Shown here piece by piece: positions 10,473 through 18,702 of a stretch of DNA of 64,000 nt. Positions within the stretch are counted from its first letter, which is position 1, and every line of letters starts with the position of its first letter. Source of the DNA: JBBSBL01 sp963735885 (GTDB taxonomy: Bacteria; Actinomycetota; Thermoleophilia; Solirubrobacterales; Solirubrobacteraceae); assembly GCA_963735885.1 (NCBI GenBank), contig CAVTMP010000007.1:372001-436000 (forward strand), read 5' to 3'. The position numbers and the translations under genes were made by a program. Under the pieces are notes generated by a model, which worked only from the letters and a program-made list of their open reading frames with translations, did no database searches and was not told the DNA's origin.

Positions 10473-11780
10473 ATGCCCGAGGCTCGACCTCCGAGCGTCG
10501 GCACGGCCGTCGCGCGGTTCATGCTCGGAAGCGTCGCGGCGATCGCGGTCGTCGTCGTCGGGGGCTTCCTCGCGCTGCGCTCGATCACGATCGACGAGGC
10601 CCGCCGGGACACGCGCGAGCGCGTCGAGGCCGAAGGCCGGCTCGTGGAGGCGGCGGGACTGACCGACGGCGTGCTCCGCCGCGATGCCGCGGCGCTCGGC
10701 CGGCTCGACGACGTCGTGCTCGGCCAGGTCCTCAGCGGGTCGATCGTCCGGGTGAAGATCTGGTCGCCGGACGGGACGATCTTGTACTCGGACGAGCCGT
10801 CGCTCGTCGGGCGCCGGTTCGCCCTCGGGGGCGAGGAGCGCCGGCTCCTGCGGACCGGCGGGTCGGACGCCGAGCTCAGCGACCTCACGCGGCCGGAGAA
10901 CCGGCTCGAGCGGTCGGCCGGCAAGCTCCTGGAGGCCTACACGCCGATCCGCACGCCCGACGGGACCCCGGTGCTGTTCGAGATCTACCAGCGCTTCGAC
11001 TCGGTCAACGCGAGCGGCGAGCGGCTCCTGCGCGCGCTCGCGCCGCCGCTCGTCGCCGGACTCCTGGTGCTGCTGCTGTTCCAGGTGCCGCTCGCCTGGT
11101 CGATGGCCCGGCGGCTGCAGCGCGGCCACCGGGAGCGCGAGGGCCTGCTCGTCAGCGCCGTCCAGGCGTCGCGCCAGGAGCGCCGGCGCATCGCGTCCGA
11201 CCTGCACGACGGGGTGGTCCAGGACCTCGCCGGCGTCGCCTTCGGGCTGGCGCCGCTCGCCGAGGACGCGGAACACCGCGGCGCCCGTGACGAGGCGGGC
11301 GTGCTTCGCGCGGCGATCGCGCGGCTGCGGCAGGGGGTGCGCGACCTGCGCACGCTGCTCGTCGAGATCCACCCACCGAACCTCGCGTCCGTCGGGCTCG
11401 AGGCGGCGCTCGGCGACCTGCTCAGCCCGCTGGCCGAGGTCGGCGTCGCGACCGACCTGCGCGTCGACGGCGAGGGGGGCAGCGGCCCCGACGAGCTCGT
11501 CTACCGGGTGGCCCGCGAGGCCCTGCGCAACGCCCAGGACCATGCCGACGCCCGCACCGTCCGGGTGGTCGTGACCCGTTCGGCATCGCGCGCGACACGG
11601 CTCGTGGTGACCGACGACGGACGCGGATTCGCCGAGGCCGATCGCGAGCGCCGCGCGGCCGAGGGTCACATCGGGCTGACGCTGCTGGCGAGTCTCGTCG
11701 AGCGCGCGGGCGGGTCGCTCGTCGTGAGCTCCGCGCCGGGGAAGGGAACGACCGTCGAGCTGGAGGTCCCGCCCGGATGA
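10473..11780 (+). CDS. Sensor histidine kinase, NarL/DesK-type (HisKA_3)
   Basis: A membrane sensor kinase. From ATG at 10473 (preceded by GGCGGAGG) there is a TM helix at residues 16-35 (FMLGSVAAIAVVVVGGFLAL), an extracytoplasmic sensor domain of about 150 residues, a second TM at about 189-209, and a HisKA_3 dimerisation domain with ERRRIASDLHDGVVQDL (phosphorylated His at about 245). A HATPase_c domain follows with REALRNAQDHA (N box), DDGRGF and GKGTTVEL. GTG at 10440 is an alternative start. It overlaps the response regulator gene by four bases (ATGA), so the two are co-translated. The signal sensed is unknown; the divergent neighbour is the secreted glycosidase gene. Confidence 0.92.
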   Translation: MPEARPPSVGTAVARFMLGSVAAIAVVVVGGFLALRSITIDEARRDTRERVEAEGRLVEAAGLTDGVLRRDAAALGRLDDVVLGQVLSGSIVRVKIWSPDGTILYSDEPSLVGRRFALGGEERRLLRTGGSDAELSDLTRPENRLERSAGKLLEAYTPIRTPDGTPVLFEIYQRFDSVNASGERLLRALAPPLVAGLLVLLLFQVPLAWSMARRLQRGHREREGLLVSAVQASRQERRRIASDLHDGVVQDLAGVAFGLAPLAEDAEHRGARDEAGVLRAAIARLRQGVRDLRTLLVEIHPPNLASVGLEAALGDLLSPLAEVGVATDLRVDGEGGSGPDELVYRVAREALRNAQDHADARTVRVVVTRSASRATRLVVTDDGRGFAEADRERRAAEGHIGLTLLASLVERAGGSLVVSSAPGKGTTVELEVPPG

Positions 11781-12412
11781 CTCGCGTCCTCATCGTCGAC
11801 GATCACGGCGTGATCCGTGACGGTCTCGGCCGGCTGATCGCGGCGCTGCCCGACATGGAGCTCGTGGGCGTGGCGGCCGATGGCGCGGAGGCCGTCGAGG
11901 TGTGCCGGACCGCGCAGCCCGACGTCGTGCTCATGGACCTCGAGATGCCGGGCATCGACGGGATCGAGGCGACGCGCCGCGTTCTCGTCGACCGTCCGGG
12001 GACGGCGGTGCTCGTCCTGACCTCGTTCTCCGACCGGCCGCGCATCCTCGGCGCGCTCGAGGCCGGCGCGTGCGGCTACCTGCTCAAGGATGCGGCGGCC
12101 GACCAGGTCGCCGAGGGCATCCGGGCGGCCGCTCGCGGCGAGTCCCCGCTCGACCCGCGGGCGGCGCGGACGGTGCTCGCGGCCCGCGCGGAGCCCGACC
12201 CGGCGGCCGGGCTCTCGCAGCGGGAGCGCGAGGTGCTGGGCCTGCTGGTCGAAGGCCTTCCGAACAAGCTCATCGCTCGCCGCCTGGAGATCAGCGAGAA
12301 GACGGTGAAGTCCCACCTGACGAACGTCTTCCGCGCGATCGGCGTGACCGACCGCACGCAGGCGGCGCTGTGGGCGGAGCGAAACGGGTTCCGCGCCCCC
12401 GAGCGCCCGTGA
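11777..12412 (+). CDS. NarL/FixJ-family response regulator
   Basis: The partner of the histidine kinase just upstream, sharing an ATGA overlap. Residues 1-120 are a receiver domain with acidic D8/D9 (LIVDDHGV), phospho-acceptor D54 (VLMDLEMPG), T82/S83 and K104 (YLLKDAA). Residues about 150-205 are a LuxR-type helix-turn-helix: LSQREREVLGLLVEGLPNKL, then ISEKTVKSHLTNVF. All signature residues are present, so it should dimerise and bind DNA when phosphorylated. Targets cannot be read directly. The run of small secreted-protein genes immediately downstream is a reasonable guess. Confidence 0.94.
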   Translation: MTRVLIVDDHGVIRDGLGRLIAALPDMELVGVAADGAEAVEVCRTAQPDVVLMDLEMPGIDGIEATRRVLVDRPGTAVLVLTSFSDRPRILGALEAGACGYLLKDAAADQVAEGIRAAARGESPLDPRAARTVLAARAEPDPAAGLSQREREVLGLLVEGLPNKLIARRLEISEKTVKSHLTNVFRAIGVTDRTQAALWAERNGFRAPERP

Positions 12413-12447
12413 CTGCGACGAAGGTCGCATTGCGATCGGGGATCCGG

Positions 12448-12909
12448 ATGCCGCACCATCTCCGGTTCCACGTCATGGTCCTCGCCCGCCGCCTTCCCGC
12501 GCCCAGCCTGCGGATCCGGTCCTCCGGGCCGTTGCTCGCGCTCGCCGTTCTCGGGATGCTCGTCGCGCCGCCCGCGCCGGTGAGCGCCCGCGGTCGGGGC
12601 CGGGACGAGGTGCGCGTCGCCGGCGTCTGCGGCTCGGGGGCGACGTCGAAGCTGCGGCTGCGCGCGCGCGGCGGGCGACTCGGTTTGCGGTTCGAGGTCG
12701 ACCACACCCGCGCCGGCGCCCGCTGGCGCGTCGCCGTCGTCCAGGACCGCCGCGTGGTCTGGCGCGGGACCGCACGGGCCAGGCGTCCCGGCGCGTCGTT
12801 CGAGGTCGAGCGCCGGCTCCGCGATCTCCCGGGCGCCGACCGCGTGACGGCGCGGGCGTGGGGGCCGGGCGGCCTCACGTGCTCGGCGACGGCGACGCTC
12901 CCGGGCTGA
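12448..12909 (+). CDS. Small secreted protein of unknown function
   Basis: About 153 residues from ATG at 12448, or 144 from ATG at 12475. A hydrophobic segment (SGPLLALAVLGMLVAPPAP) followed by VSARGRG is a plausible signal peptide. The mature part begins EVRVAGVCGSGATSKLRLRA and ends with GGLTCSATATL, with two cysteines that could pair. It looks like a compact beta-sandwich, with alternating segments such as RWRVAVVQDRRVVWRGTA. I recognise the general pattern (secreted actinobacterial proteins starting with a Cys-containing strand and ending in a TC motif) but know no function. The first ATG lies about 36 bases after the response regulator. A perfect 22-base palindrome follows the stop. Confidence 0.7.
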   Translation: MPHHLRFHVMVLARRLPAPSLRIRSSGPLLALAVLGMLVAPPAPVSARGRGRDEVRVAGVCGSGATSKLRLRARGGRLGLRFEVDHTRAGARWRVAVVQDRRVVWRGTARARRPGASFEVERRLRDLPGADRVTARAWGPGGLTCSATATLPG

Positions 12910-12925
12910 TCGCTGGTCGCAGGTG

Positions 12926-12947
12926 CCGTCGGCACCGGTGCCGACGG
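12926..12947. terminator. Perfect 22-base palindrome, terminator or operator
   Basis: CCGTCGGCACC is followed at once by its exact reverse complement GGTGCCGACGG, beginning 17 bases after the stop at 12909. The position suits a transcription terminator, though there is no T tract and no loop. A symmetric regulator-binding site for the next gene is the alternative. Confidence 0.45.
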
Positions 12948-13039
12948 TCCACGTCGCGCGGGGACGAAGGTCCACTGGTATCCCGGACCGGGCGGCTGGA
13001 AGGGTGATCGTGCTTGCCCCCACGACCGAAAGGACCCCC

Positions 13040-13387
13040 ATGCGCAAGCGCATCTCCACCACCATCATCGCCTCGCTCGCCCTCGCCGCCCTCGGCGGGA
13101 CGGCGGGCGTGGCAACCGCCAAGCACGGCGCCGACGACCCCGCCGGCCACGTGCGACACGGGCGCGGCGCCGACGATCCCGCCGGCCACGCGCGTCACGT
13201 CACGGCGTCCCGTCGGGGCGGCCGCCGGCACCGCGCCCGGGGCACCGACGACCGTGCCGGTCACCTGCGTCGCGCTCGCGGCGCCGACGACCGTGCCGGC
13301 CACCTGCGTCGCGCACGCGGTGCGGACGACCGTGCCGGCCACGTGCGACACGGGCGCGGCGCCGACGACGGTCCGAGCCACACCTGA
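13040..13387 (+). CDS. Secreted protein made of 13-residue Asp/His/Arg repeats
   Basis: A 115-residue protein with a clear start: GAAAGGA at about 13028-13034, ATG at 13040, then MRKRISTTIIASLALAALGG and TAGVATA, a typical signal peptide. Almost the whole mature protein is a repeat of GADD(P/R)AGH(V/A/L)R(H/R)xR: three exact-period copies at 13280, 13319 and 13358, plus units at 13127, 13166 and 13241. The repeated acidic DD, single His and trailing Arg give a highly charged chain with no predicted core. Metal binding or polyelectrolyte binding is possible but unproven. Other frames are also open because the DNA period is 39 bases. The signal peptide and RBS decide for this one. A strong terminator follows. 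Confidence 0.7.
   Translation: MRKRISTTIIASLALAALGGTAGVATAKHGADDPAGHVRHGRGADDPAGHARHVTASRRGGRRHRARGTDDRAGHLRRARGADDRAGHLRRARGADDRAGHVRHGRGADDGPSHT
13127..13387 (+). repeat. 39-base in-gene tandem repeat, six units
   Basis: Units begin at 13127, 13166, 13241, 13280, 13319 and 13358 with the core GGCGCCGACGACCGTGCCGG or close variants. Spacing is exactly 39 bases, except a 75-base step between units 2 and 3 that carries an Arg-rich insert. The last unit is truncated. The period is a multiple of three, so the repeat is maintained as protein. Confidence 0.85.
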
Positions 13388-13408
13388 TCCAACGGCGCAC
13401 CGCTCCGA

Positions 13409-13435
13409 CGGCAGCCGCCCTCGAGGCGGCTGCCG
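13409..13435. terminator. Rho-independent-type hairpin
   Basis: A perfect 11-base stem, CGGCAGCCGCC with GGCGGCTGCCG, around the loop CTCGA, 22 bases after the repeat-protein stop and followed by GCGCGTTTGGG. A strong stem with a short T run is what terminators look like in this GC range. Confidence 0.75.
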
Positions 13436-13572
13436 GCGCGTTTGGGCAGTGAGGGGGCCGCAACCTCGTCGGCTCCGATCGCGGGCCGTGACGTCTCCCG
13501 GGAAGGATCCGGCCCGGGTGAGGGTCTCGGGGTGTAGGGGCGCACCGCCCCGCCGAAATCAAGGAGCGAGTC

Positions 13573-14094
13573 ATGCGAAGGATCCTCACGCCGGCGTTCC
13601 CGGCCCTGGCGGTGTCGGTGCTCGTGGCCGCGTGCGGGAGCGGCTCGAGCTCATCCGGCGCGAAGTCCACGGCGAGCTCGACCACCGCGACGGGCATGAC
13701 GATCGTCGCGGCGGCGTCGAACCCGACACTCGGCAGGACCGTCCTCGTCGACGCGCACGGCCTGACGCTCTACCGCCTCAGCGGCGAGGGCGCGGGCAAG
13801 TTCATCTGCACCGGGTCGTGCACCAAGCTCTGGCATCCGCTCGCCGCGAGCTCGCGAGCCGCGCCGAGCGGGACCGTCGAGTCGCTGGGCACGATCAAGC
13901 GTCCCGACGGCACCCTGCAGGTGACCTTCCGGGGAATGCCGCTCTACACGTTCGCGCAGGACCGCAAGCCGGCCGACGCGAAGGGCCAGGGCATCAAGGA
14001 CGTCGGCACCTGGAACGCCGTCTCGACCACCGCGACCACCGGCGGCGCACCGACACCGGCGCAGACGACGCCGAGCCGGAGCTACGGCTACTGA
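13573..14094 (+). CDS. Lipoprotein with secreted-repeat (COG4315) domains
   Basis: A 173-residue exported lipoprotein. AAGGAG at 13561-13566 positions ATG 13573. The signal ends in a lipobox (LAVSVLVAAC), followed by a Ser/Gly linker. The body has two copies of the COG4315/Lipoprotein_15 motif: VDAHGLTLYRLSGEGAGKF with CTGSCTKLWHPL, and a second strand pair VTFRGMPLYTFAQDRKPADA ending KDVGTWNAVS. Proteins of this family are common in actinobacteria and have no assigned enzyme activity; the CxxxC pair could be a disulfide. The C-terminus is a short Thr/Pro tail. It sits in the run of small exported proteins downstream of the two-component system. Confidence 0.85.
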   Translation: MRRILTPAFPALAVSVLVAACGSGSSSSGAKSTASSTTATGMTIVAAASNPTLGRTVLVDAHGLTLYRLSGEGAGKFICTGSCTKLWHPLAASSRAAPSGTVESLGTIKRPDGTLQVTFRGMPLYTFAQDRKPADAKGQGIKDVGTWNAVSTTATTGGAPTPAQTTPSRSYGY

Positions 14095-14166
14095 TCGAAT
14101 CGCTCAACCGGCGCGCGCGGCGTCCGGTAGCGTCGTGGCGCCAACATCAAACCTGGGGGAGAGCTC

Positions 14167-14448
14167 ATGGCGTATCTCATGACCCACTTCTGGCCCGGTG
14201 GGACCGAGGGGCAGTACCGCGCGATGCTGTCGGCGGTCCATCCGCCCGAGGGCCTGCCGGAGGGGCAGCTCCATCACGCGGCCGGGCCGACCGAGGGCGG
14301 CTTCCTGATCAGCGCGCTGTGGGACTCGAAGGAGTCCAGTGACCGCTTCATGGGCGAGACGCTGATGCCCGCACTGCCGGTCGAGGGTGGCTTCGCGGGG
14401 CACCCCGAGGAGCGCACGGCCGAGGTCGTGAACCTCGAGGCCGCATAG
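14167..14448 (+). CDS. Small ABM/EthD-like protein of unknown function
   Basis: A 93-residue soluble protein with a good RBS (GGGGGAG at about 14155-14161). The pattern MAYLMTHFWPGGTEGQY, GPTEGGFLISALWDSKES and FMGETLMPAL fits the dimeric alpha+beta barrel proteins seen widely in actinobacteria: an opening strand, a ligand-facing WPGG loop, then a W-D-S-x-E-S helix. These small barrels are often called ABM-like or hypothetical, and a function is rarely known. No signal peptide is present. A hairpin follows 20 bases after the stop, suggesting a single-gene transcript. Confidence 0.75.
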   Translation: MAYLMTHFWPGGTEGQYRAMLSAVHPPEGLPEGQLHHAAGPTEGGFLISALWDSKESSDRFMGETLMPALPVEGGFAGHPEERTAEVVNLEAA

Positions 14449-14467
14449 GTCGCCGACGGCACGCGGG

Positions 14468-14499
14468 GCGAAGAACCTCGCACGTTGCGAAGGTTTCGC
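14468..14499. terminator. Imperfect hairpin after the ABM-like gene
   Basis: GCGAAGAACCTCGCA and TGCGAAGGTTTCGC can fold around a CGT loop with one internal bulge. It begins 20 bases after the stop at 14448 and has a short T run in the 3' arm, consistent with a moderate terminator. Confidence 0.4.
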
Positions 14500-14589
14500 G
14501 CTGTGGGCGGCAAGGGTCGGGGTGCGGGCGGCGTCCTTGTCCCGTGAGGCGGCCGGCCGGTCGCCGCGCCCTCGACGGGAGGTCTTCGC

Positions 14590-15687
14590 ATGTTGCCCGC
14601 ACACCCCTCCGGACGGCGGTCGAGCCGCCGGGCCCGGACCCTCGGCTTCATCCTCGTCGCACTGGCGGTGCTGGCCGCGGCGGTGCCCGGCGCCGCGAGC
14701 GCCTGGCAGCACCGCTTCCGGCAGGACAACCTCGTCTCCGACATCCCCGGGGTCGCGCGGATCACCGACCCCAACCTGGTCAACCCCTGGGGGCTGGCGG
14801 CCGGGCCGAACGCGCCGCTCTGGGTCGCCGACAACGGGACCGGGCTCTCGACGCTGTACACCGGGGCCCTCCGCGGCACGCCGCCGGCGATCGTCCCGCT
14901 GGTGGTCACCATTCCGGGCGGCAAGCCGACCGGGCAGGTGTTCAACGGCGGATCGGGCTTCGACATCGGCGGAGGCGGCGGGCCGGCCCGCTTCATCTTC
15001 GACAGCGAGGCGGGCCTCATCACGGCCTGGAGCCCGACCGCCCCGCCGCCGACGGCGGCGCGCACCGTCGCGACCAGCCCGGGCGCGATCTACAAGGGCC
15101 TGGCGATCGCCGGCTCGGCGCACGGCACGCGGCTCTACGCGGCGGACTTCCACCACGGCCGCATCGACGTGTTCGACGATCACTTCGGGCCGGTCACCCT
15201 GCCCGGAGGCTTCGCCGATCCCGCGCTGCCGGCGGGGTTCGCGCCCTTCAACGTCCAGGCGCTGGACGGCCGCCTCTACGTCGCCTACGCCAAGCAGGAC
15301 GCGGACGCCGAGGACGAGGTCCCCGGCCCGGGGCTCGGCTACGTCGACGTGTACCGCCCCGACGGCCGGCTGATCCGCCGGCTCGTCTCCGGCGGGGCGC
15401 TGGACGCTCCGTGGGGGCTTGCGATCGCGCCGCCGGGCTTCGGCGGCCTGCGCGGGGCGCTGCTGGTCGGCAACTTCGGTGACGGCACGATCGGCGCCTA
15501 CGACCGCCGGACGGGCGCGCCGCTCGGCCGGCTGCGCAACCGCGACGGCAACGTGATCGCCATCGACGGGCTGTGGGCGCTCCATCCGGGCAACGGGACG
15601 TTCGCCAGCCCGCGCTCGATCGTGTTCAGCGCCGGCATCGCCGACGAGGCCCATGGGCTCCTGGGCGTGATCCGCTCGCGACGCTGA
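14590..15687 (+). CDS. Secreted TIGR03118 family beta-propeller-like protein
   Basis: A 365-residue exported protein. GGGAGG at about 14576-14581 supports ATG 14590. The signal peptide contains TLGFILVALAVLAAAVPGAA and is cut before WQHRF. The family hallmarks are FRQDNLVSDIPGVARITDPN, LVNPWGLAAGPNAPLWVADN, GQVFNGGSGFDI, LYAADFHHGRIDVFD, APFNVQALDGRLYVAYAKQD, GALDAPWGLAIAP and LVGNFGDGTIGAYD. This is the TIGR03118 group, with repeat spacing like a beta-propeller. Its role is not known; export and a propeller fold suggest ligand binding or a lactonase-like function. A perfect hairpin follows directly. Confidence 0.88.
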   Translation: MLPAHPSGRRSSRRARTLGFILVALAVLAAAVPGAASAWQHRFRQDNLVSDIPGVARITDPNLVNPWGLAAGPNAPLWVADNGTGLSTLYTGALRGTPPAIVPLVVTIPGGKPTGQVFNGGSGFDIGGGGGPARFIFDSEAGLITAWSPTAPPPTAARTVATSPGAIYKGLAIAGSAHGTRLYAADFHHGRIDVFDDHFGPVTLPGGFADPALPAGFAPFNVQALDGRLYVAYAKQDADAEDEVPGPGLGYVDVYRPDGRLIRRLVSGGALDAPWGLAIAPPGFGGLRGALLVGNFGDGTIGAYDRRTGAPLGRLRNRDGNVIAIDGLWALHPGNGTFASPRSIVFSAGIADEAHGLLGVIRSRR

Positions 15688-15694
15688 GCCGCCG

Positions 15695-15725
15695 GGGCGC
15701 CGCGGCGACCGTCGCCGCGGCGCCC
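15695..15725. terminator. Perfect 14-base-stem hairpin terminator
   Basis: GGGCGCCGCGGCGA and its exact reverse complement TCGCCGCGGCGCCC flank a CCG loop, starting 8 bases after the TIGR03118 gene stop. No T tract is present, but stem strength and position are convincing. Confidence 0.75.
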
Positions 15726-15793
15726 CCGTCGCGGCGCCCCCGTCGCCCGACCCTCCGTCGGCTCGACACCGACCGGACCCGTAGCCGCAGCGG

Positions 15794-16021
15794 TTGCCCG
15801 GCGGACCCTGGTGCCTGACCGACGTGCCGGCCGAGCAGGCGTGTCTCGGGATACCGCACGGCATCGACGTGGCCGCGGACGGCGCGCTGATCGTCGCCGA
15901 CGCCGGCCACCACCGCATCGACCGGGTCGGCCGTCGCATCACGACGGTGCTCGCCCGTCTCCCAGACGGGCGGATCCTCGTCACCGACCCGGCCAACAAC
16001 CGCGTCATCGAGCTCCGCTGA
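15794..16021 (+). pseudogene. NHL-repeat protein fragment
   Basis: About 75 codons, read from TTG at 15794, contain two recognisable NHL-type blades: CLGIPHGIDVAADGALIVAD followed by AGHHRIDRVG, and RLPDGRILVTDPANNRVIEL. Nothing else of the protein is present. There is no RBS and no good start, and full NHL proteins have six or more blades. It is best read as the leftover C-terminal end of a larger propeller gene, or a misassembled piece. Its position after the TIGR03118 propeller gene suggests a former neighbour or duplication. Confidence 0.5.
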
Positions 16022-16026
16022 CCCCC

Positions 16027-16065
16027 GCCCGGCGCGCTCTGCGTGGGCGTCGGCGGTCGCCGGGC
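16027..16065. terminator. Possible bidirectional hairpin
   Basis: GCCCGGCG and CGCCGGGC form a perfect 8-base stem around a 23-base loop, in the short gap between the NHL fragment and the convergent alpha/beta hydrolase gene. The loop is long, so support is weak. Confidence 0.3.
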
Positions 16066-16072
16066 CGCGGCC

Positions 16073-17510
16073 CTACGACCCGGTCCTCCGCAGGAACGGG
16101 ATCAGGGCGTCGAGGAAGTCGTTGTTCGGGCTGGCGCTGCTCGGGTCGTTGTGGGAATAGGTCGCGGCCCGGTTCACGAGCGTCAGGTTGCCCGCCGGGA
16201 TGTGCGACTGGCTCGCGAGGTTCGTGGCCGCGTCGAGCACCCGCTGGCCGCCGAGCGACGCGCCGAACGCGTAGATCCGCAGCCGGCGCGGCAGATCCGC
16301 GCCGTGCGTGGCGTGCACGTCGAGGATCGCCTGCGCCGGGTTGGCGTTGCCGGCCGCGACCGCGCCGGAGTCGATCGTCAGCCGTTGCGGGTGGTACCAC
16401 GCGGTGCCGTCCAGTCCCTCGAGCCCGGTGCCCGAGAACATGTCGGCGAACCGCCGGATCGGGGTCAGCGCACCGGTGCCGTCCCAGCCGCGCGGATCGC
16501 CGCTCGCCGCGAGCTGCCCGAGGTGCGCCTGCGCCGCCGCGAGGCTCGGAGGCGAGGTCTTCGTGTCGAGCGCGTACCCGTAGCCGCCGACGTTCGTCGC
16601 GGGCACCGGCGGCTTGAGGTTCGCCGGCAGCAGCGGCCACGTCCCCAGGACCGCGGGAGCGTCCGGCTCGCGGCGGGCCACGGTCGACCCGACGATGTTG
16701 AAGAGCCCCGCGAACGGGGCCGGGATCCCGCCGAAGCTCAGCCACGGCGAGCCGCCCTGGAGCGCCGCCAGCGAGGCGTTCGCCTGGTCGACGGTGATCG
16801 GCGTCGGGCCGCTGCCCCCGTCGATGTAGACGAGCCCCGACAGGCCCTTCGCGCCGGGCGTGCCGTTGAAGTCCCAGGTGGCATAGGCCGTCGTGATCGA
16901 CCCGCCGAGCGAGTGACCCCCGACGACCACGCGCCGGCCGCGCCGCCGGGCCTCGAGCACGACGCGCCGCAGGTCCTGGACCTCGACGTTCATGCCCCAC
17001 TGCTTGGCGAACGCGACGTCGGCGTCCGGGATCGACTGGAAGTGCGTCGTGATGGCCGGATTGGTGAGGTAGCCGAGGTAGTAGTCGAAGAGCTGCTGCC
17101 CGGTCGCCGCGCCGGACTTCGCCCGGTCGAGCATCGAGCTGGTCCTCCAGCAGGTTCTCGCGGCGCTCCACCGCCCACACCGCCCAGCGCCCGTGCGTGC
17201 GCCGGACGATGTCCCTCGCCAGCGGCTCGAAGTACGCCGCGCTCGCCGAGGTCCCCGGGTTGAGGACGAGGACGTTCCGGGCTCGCCGGGAGCCCGTCTT
17301 CAGCACCCCGACCTTGTTGAGGCCGGCCGGGGTCCCGGGCGCGGAATACCCGTCGAGGCGCTCGAGCACGACGCGCACGGGGGAGTGGTGGCCCCAGTGA
17401 CCGTGGTGACCGTGGTGGCCGTGATGGGCGGCGGCCGACGGTGCGAAGGCCAGGCTGATCGCGGCGAACGCCGGTGCGAGCCGGCGGATCCTCGGGCGGC
17501 TGGACGACAT
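16073..17510 (-). CDS. Secreted alpha/beta hydrolase (lipase-like) with His-rich N-terminus
   Basis: An exported serine hydrolase of about 480 residues. GGAGGGGGAG just before ATG 17510 sets the start; ATG 17525 is also in frame. The signal peptide (LAPAFAAISLAFAPSAAA) is followed by the striking His/Gly run HHGHHGHHGHWGHH. The catalytic region has VLVLNPGTSASAAYF (oxyanion area), VVVGGHSLGGSITTAYA (nucleophile Ser) and LVYIDGGSG, with a late His in YSHNDPSS as a candidate triad member. As read the frame breaks at about 17138, where one extra C in gene sense (CAG[C]TCG) separates ERRENLLEDQ from SMLDRAKSG. The substrate is unknown; an esterase or lipase is likely. It is divergent from the aldo/keto reductase. 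Confidence 0.75.
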
Positions 17511-17673
17511 CTTCTCCCCCTCCATCGTTTCTCCACGGACAGCACCGGCGGCCACGCCCCGGGGCGGGGCCGCGCTCGGGCGACAGTCTTCCAGGAATCG
17601 GTGCGCCGGGTGCGGCGGAGGCCGGCCTCCGCCGGCTTGGCGCGCCCTGCGTCGGCCGCTAACGTCCCGGAGC

Positions 17674-18702
17674 GTGGAGCAGCGAACGCTCGGGCGCACC
17701 GGCGTACACGTCAGCCCGCTCTGCCTCGGCGCGATGATGTTCGGCGCGTGGGGCGAGCCCGACCACGACGCGGGCGTCCGCATCATCCACCGCGCGCTGG
17801 ACGCCGGGATCAACTTCATCGACACCGCCGACGTGTACTCGCGCGGGGAGTCCGAGGAGATCGTCGGCAAGGCGCTCGCCGGCGGGCGGCGTGACGAACG
17901 TCGTGCTCGCCACCAAGTTCCACGGCTCGATGGGCGACGACCCCAATCAGGCGGGCAACTCGCGGCGCTGGATCTTCCGCGAGGTCGAGGCCTCCCTGCG
18001 GACGCCTGAACACCGACTGGATCGACCTCTACCAGGTGCACCGCTGGGACCCGTGGACCGACCACGACGAGACGCTCGGCGCCCTCTCCGACCTGGTCGC
18101 GCCAGGGCAAGGTCCGCTACATCGGCTCCTCGACCTACCCGGCGGCGCAGATCGTCAAGGCCCAGTGGGTCGCCCGCGACCGCGGCCGCCGAGCGCTTCG
18201 TCTGCGAGCAGCCGCCGTACTCGATCCTCGCCCGCGGGATCGAGGCCGACGTGCTGCCGACCTGCCGCGACTTCGGCATGGGCGTCATCCCCTGGAGCCC
18301 GCTCGCGGGCGGCTGGCTCTCGGGCCGCTGGCGCAAGGGCGCCGGCGACCTGACGTCGCGTCGCTCGGCGCTGATCCCCCAGCGCTACGACCTCTCGATC
18401 CCGGCCAACCAGGCGCAAGCTCGAGGCCGCCGACGCGCTCGCGCGGCTGGCGGACGAGGCGGGCATCTCGCTGATCCACATGGCGCTCGCCTTCGTCATC
18501 CGCCATCCGGCCGTGACGGCGGCGATCATCGGCCCGCGCACGATGGAGCAGCTCGAGTCCCAGCTCGGCGCCGCGGAGTCGCAGCTCGACCGACGCGCTG
18601 CTCGACCGGATCGACGAGATCGTCGCACCGGGGACGACCGTCAACCCGACGGACGCCGGGTGGACGAACCCCGCGCTGGCCGCGGCGGCCCGGCGCCGGT
18701 GA
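17674..18702 (+). pseudogene. Aldo/keto reductase, frame-disrupted by six insertions
   Basis: An NAD(P)H-dependent reductase of the AKR superfamily, about 340 residues when repaired. The start is GTG at 17674 (MEQRTLGRTGVHVSPLCLGA). Tetrad residues are visible: D and Y in FIDTADVYSRGE, K in VVLATKFHG, H in IDLYQVHRWD. Later pieces are VRYIGSSTYPAAQIVKAQW, FVCEQPPYSIL, VIPWSPLAGGWLSGR and AAIIGPRTMEQLESQL. As read, six single extra bases break it at about 17896, 17999, 18099, 18178, 18416 and 18588. Each removal restores family sequence and no stop is otherwise present. The 3' end overlaps the convergent maturase gene by about 60 bases. Confidence 0.75.

Noticed and set aside
12875..13381. Antisense frame of the repeat region reading as Gly/Thr/Val-rich repeats
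   Set aside because: A by-product of the 39-base period; it has no start signal or signal peptide, while the plus-strand frame has both.
13127..13387. Possible CRISPR array
   Set aside because: The units are tandem with no unique spacers, are a multiple of three long and lie inside a gene with a signal peptide.
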